From GCA-2733415 sp049609325 (GTDB taxonomy: Bacteria; Bacteroidota; Bacteroidia; Flavobacteriales; Flavobacteriaceae): a DNA stretch of 21,491 nt. Below, piece after piece: positions 20,458 to 21,491 of the stretch (within the stretch, counting starts at the first letter, position 1; every line of letters starts with the position of its first letter). Where the stretch lies: NCBI GenBank assembly GCA_049609325.1, contig JBMYYK010000034.1, positions 1 through 21,491 on the forward strand, written 5' to 3'. Below the pieces are notes generated by a model. The model was not told the origin of the DNA. It did no database searches and saw only the letters and a list, made by a program, of their open reading frames with translations. The translations under genes and the position numbers were made by a program.

Positions 20458-20479
20458 TTGCGTATCTTTGCAAACGCAA
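20458..20479 (+). promoter_or_regulatory. ahcY -7 element enclosed by an inverted repeat
   Basis: TATCTTTG at 20463-20470 is an exact TAnnTTTG match. It is enclosed by TTGCGT (20458-20463) and ACGCAA (20474-20479), a perfect six-base inverted repeat with a ten-base centre. A repressor bound there would cover the promoter. The start codon is about 75 bases beyond the predicted transcription start. A small hairpin, CCTAC / GTAGG (20501-20505 and 20517-20521), lies in the leader. Confidence 0.5.
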
Positions 20480-20551
20480 AAAAAATTGCTATTTAACAAA
20501 CCTACATAAATTTTTAGTAGGGATTATAAAAATAAATAAAAACAGCATATT

Positions 20552-21491
20552 ATGAGTACAAAAACAGCTGCATATGTACCGTTTAAGGTTAAAGATATTT
20601 CTTTAGCTGATTGGGGAAGAAAAGAAATTGAATTGGCAGAGGCAGAAATGCCTGGGTTAATGAGTTTACGTGAGGAGTATAAAGATGAGCAACCTTTAAA
20701 AGGAGCAAGAATTGCTGGGTGTTTGCATATGACTATTCAAACGGCAGTTTTAATAGAAACTTTACAAGCTTTAGGAGCTGAAGTGACTTGGAGTTCTTGT
20801 AATATATTTTCTACTCAAGATCAAGCTGCTGCTGCTATTGCTGCTGCTGGTACGCCAGTATATGCTTGGAAAGGAATGAATGAAGAAGAGTTTGATTGGT
20901 GTATAGAACAAACTTTATTCTTCGGCGAGGAAAAGAAGCCGTTAAACATGATCTTAGATGATGGTGGTGATTTAACAAACATGGTATTAGATAAATATCC
21001 TGAGTTAGCAGCAGGAATCAACGGATTATCTGAAGAAACTACTACAGGTGTACACCGTTTGTACGAAAGAGTAAAGAACGGAACTTTACCAATGCCAGCA
21101 ATTAACGTAAATGATTCTGTTACAAAGTCTAAATTTGATAACAAATACGGATGTAAAGAGTCTGCTGTAGACGCTATTCGTAGAGCTACAGATGTGATGT
21201 TAGCAGGTAAGAGAGTTGTGGTTTGTGGATATGGAGATGTAGGTAAAGGTACTGCTGCTTCTTTCCGTGGAGCTGGTTCTATCGTTACCGTTACAGAAAT
21301 CGATCCTATTTGTGCGTTGCAAGCTGCAATGGATGGTTTTGAGGTGAAAAAATTAGAGACAGTTGTAGGTAATGCAGATATCGTGATTACAACTACAGGA
21401 AATAAAGATATTGTTCAAGGACGTCATTTTGAGGCAATGAAAGACAAAACTATTGTTTGTAACATTGGGCATTTTGATAATGAAATTGACA
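20552..21491 (+). CDS. ahcY: adenosylhomocysteinase, N-terminal two-thirds, runs off the window end
   Basis: The enzyme reversibly hydrolyses S-adenosylhomocysteine to adenosine and homocysteine, relieving product inhibition of methyltransferases and feeding the methionine cycle. The visible 313 residues begin MSTKTAAYVPFKVKDI and have CLHMTIQTAVLIETL (57-71), WSSCNIFSTQDQAAAAIAA (80-98), ILDDGGDLT (134-142), NVNDSVTKSKFDN (185-197) and the NAD-binding loop VVCGYGDVGKG (223-233). The last visible part, CNIGHFDNEID, is the conserved block after the NAD-binding domain. About a third of the protein should lie beyond the window. The strings of GCT codons (about 20825-20850) encode the conserved alanine-rich helix and are not a repeat element. 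Translation starts at ATG 20552. Confidence 0.97.
   Translation, partial: MSTKTAAYVPFKVKDISLADWGRKEIELAEAEMPGLMSLREEYKDEQPLKGARIAGCLHMTIQTAVLIETLQALGAEVTWSSCNIFSTQDQAAAAIAAAGTPVYAWKGMNEEEFDWCIEQTLFFGEEKKPLNMILDDGGDLTNMVLDKYPELAAGINGLSEETTTGVHRLYERVKNGTLPMPAINVNDSVTKSKFDNKYGCKESAVDAIRRATDVMLAGKRVVVCGYGDVGKGTAASFRGAGSIVTVTEIDPICALQAAMDGFEVKKLETVVGNADIVITTTGNKDIVQGRHFEAMKDKTIVCNIGHFDNEID

Noticed and set aside
20821..21144. Minus-strand open frame with an alanine run, and the GCT-rich stretch at 20825-20850 as a possible microsatellite
   Set aside because: The GCT codons encode the conserved alanine helix of adenosylhomocysteinase; the minus frame is its shadow.
1..21491. Defence island, mobile element, CRISPR array or biosynthetic cluster
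   Set aside because: No transposase, integrase, direct-repeat array, restriction or toxin genes, or multidomain synthases are seen; the genes are core functions with even base composition.

Overview
The window looks like chromosomal DNA from a marine-type member of the Flavobacteriaceae (Bacteroidota). The evidence is AT-rich DNA, very short leaders without Shine-Dalgarno sequences, repeated matches to the Bacteroidota promoter element TAnnTTTG, and lineage-typical genes: DUF4301, DUF3127, the ExbB / small membrane protein / ExbD / ExbD cluster, Bacteroidota-type GGGP synthase, and a lipoprotein with a CKEDD start. Genus cannot be fixed by reading alone. I saw no insertion sequences, phage genes, CRISPR arrays, tRNAs or rRNAs. 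It is a gene-dense core region with no gene-free stretch over 300 bases.

Layout. Positions 1-644 hold the 5' part of a MurG-like glycosyltransferase on the minus strand. A plus-strand block follows: trmB, a LysE-family exporter and an Ada-like DNA-lesion-binding protein, each overlapping the next by one base, then the Fe-S assembly pair mrp and nfu. A 46-bp perfect palindrome separates nfu from a convergent small aspartyl protease. Next come plus-strand tatD, a PlsC-like acyltransferase overlapping a type I asparaginase, and a four-gene TonB-energising cluster (exbB, a four-helix membrane protein, exbD1, exbD2) closed by a strong bidirectional terminator. A minus-strand block holds aat, an AtoE-type fatty-acid carrier, a DUF3127 protein and a flavin reductase. 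A plus-strand orphan histidine kinase converges on HIT and greA, and a plus-strand Rieske-like lipoprotein converges on a five-gene minus-strand run: phosphopantetheinyl transferase, GGGP synthase, a carboxypeptidase-regulatory-domain protein, DUF4301 and ArfB. The window ends inside ahcY.

How the genes work together. The themes are translation and its quality control (trmB, aat, greA, arfB), Fe-S assembly (mrp, nfu), outer-membrane energy coupling (the exb cluster), lipid and membrane chemistry (acyltransferase, GGGP synthase, AtoE), and methyl-cycle recycling (ahcY). No defence or mobile island is visible. The points most worth a second look are a DUF3127 protein with an SSB-like acidic C-terminal tip, a DUF4301 protein with motifs resembling sugar-nucleotide pyrophosphorylases, an ExbD with a periplasmic CxxC insert and a membrane partner of unknown role, a terminator-like hairpin at the predicted start of the greA transcript, and an inverted repeat enclosing the ahcY promoter.
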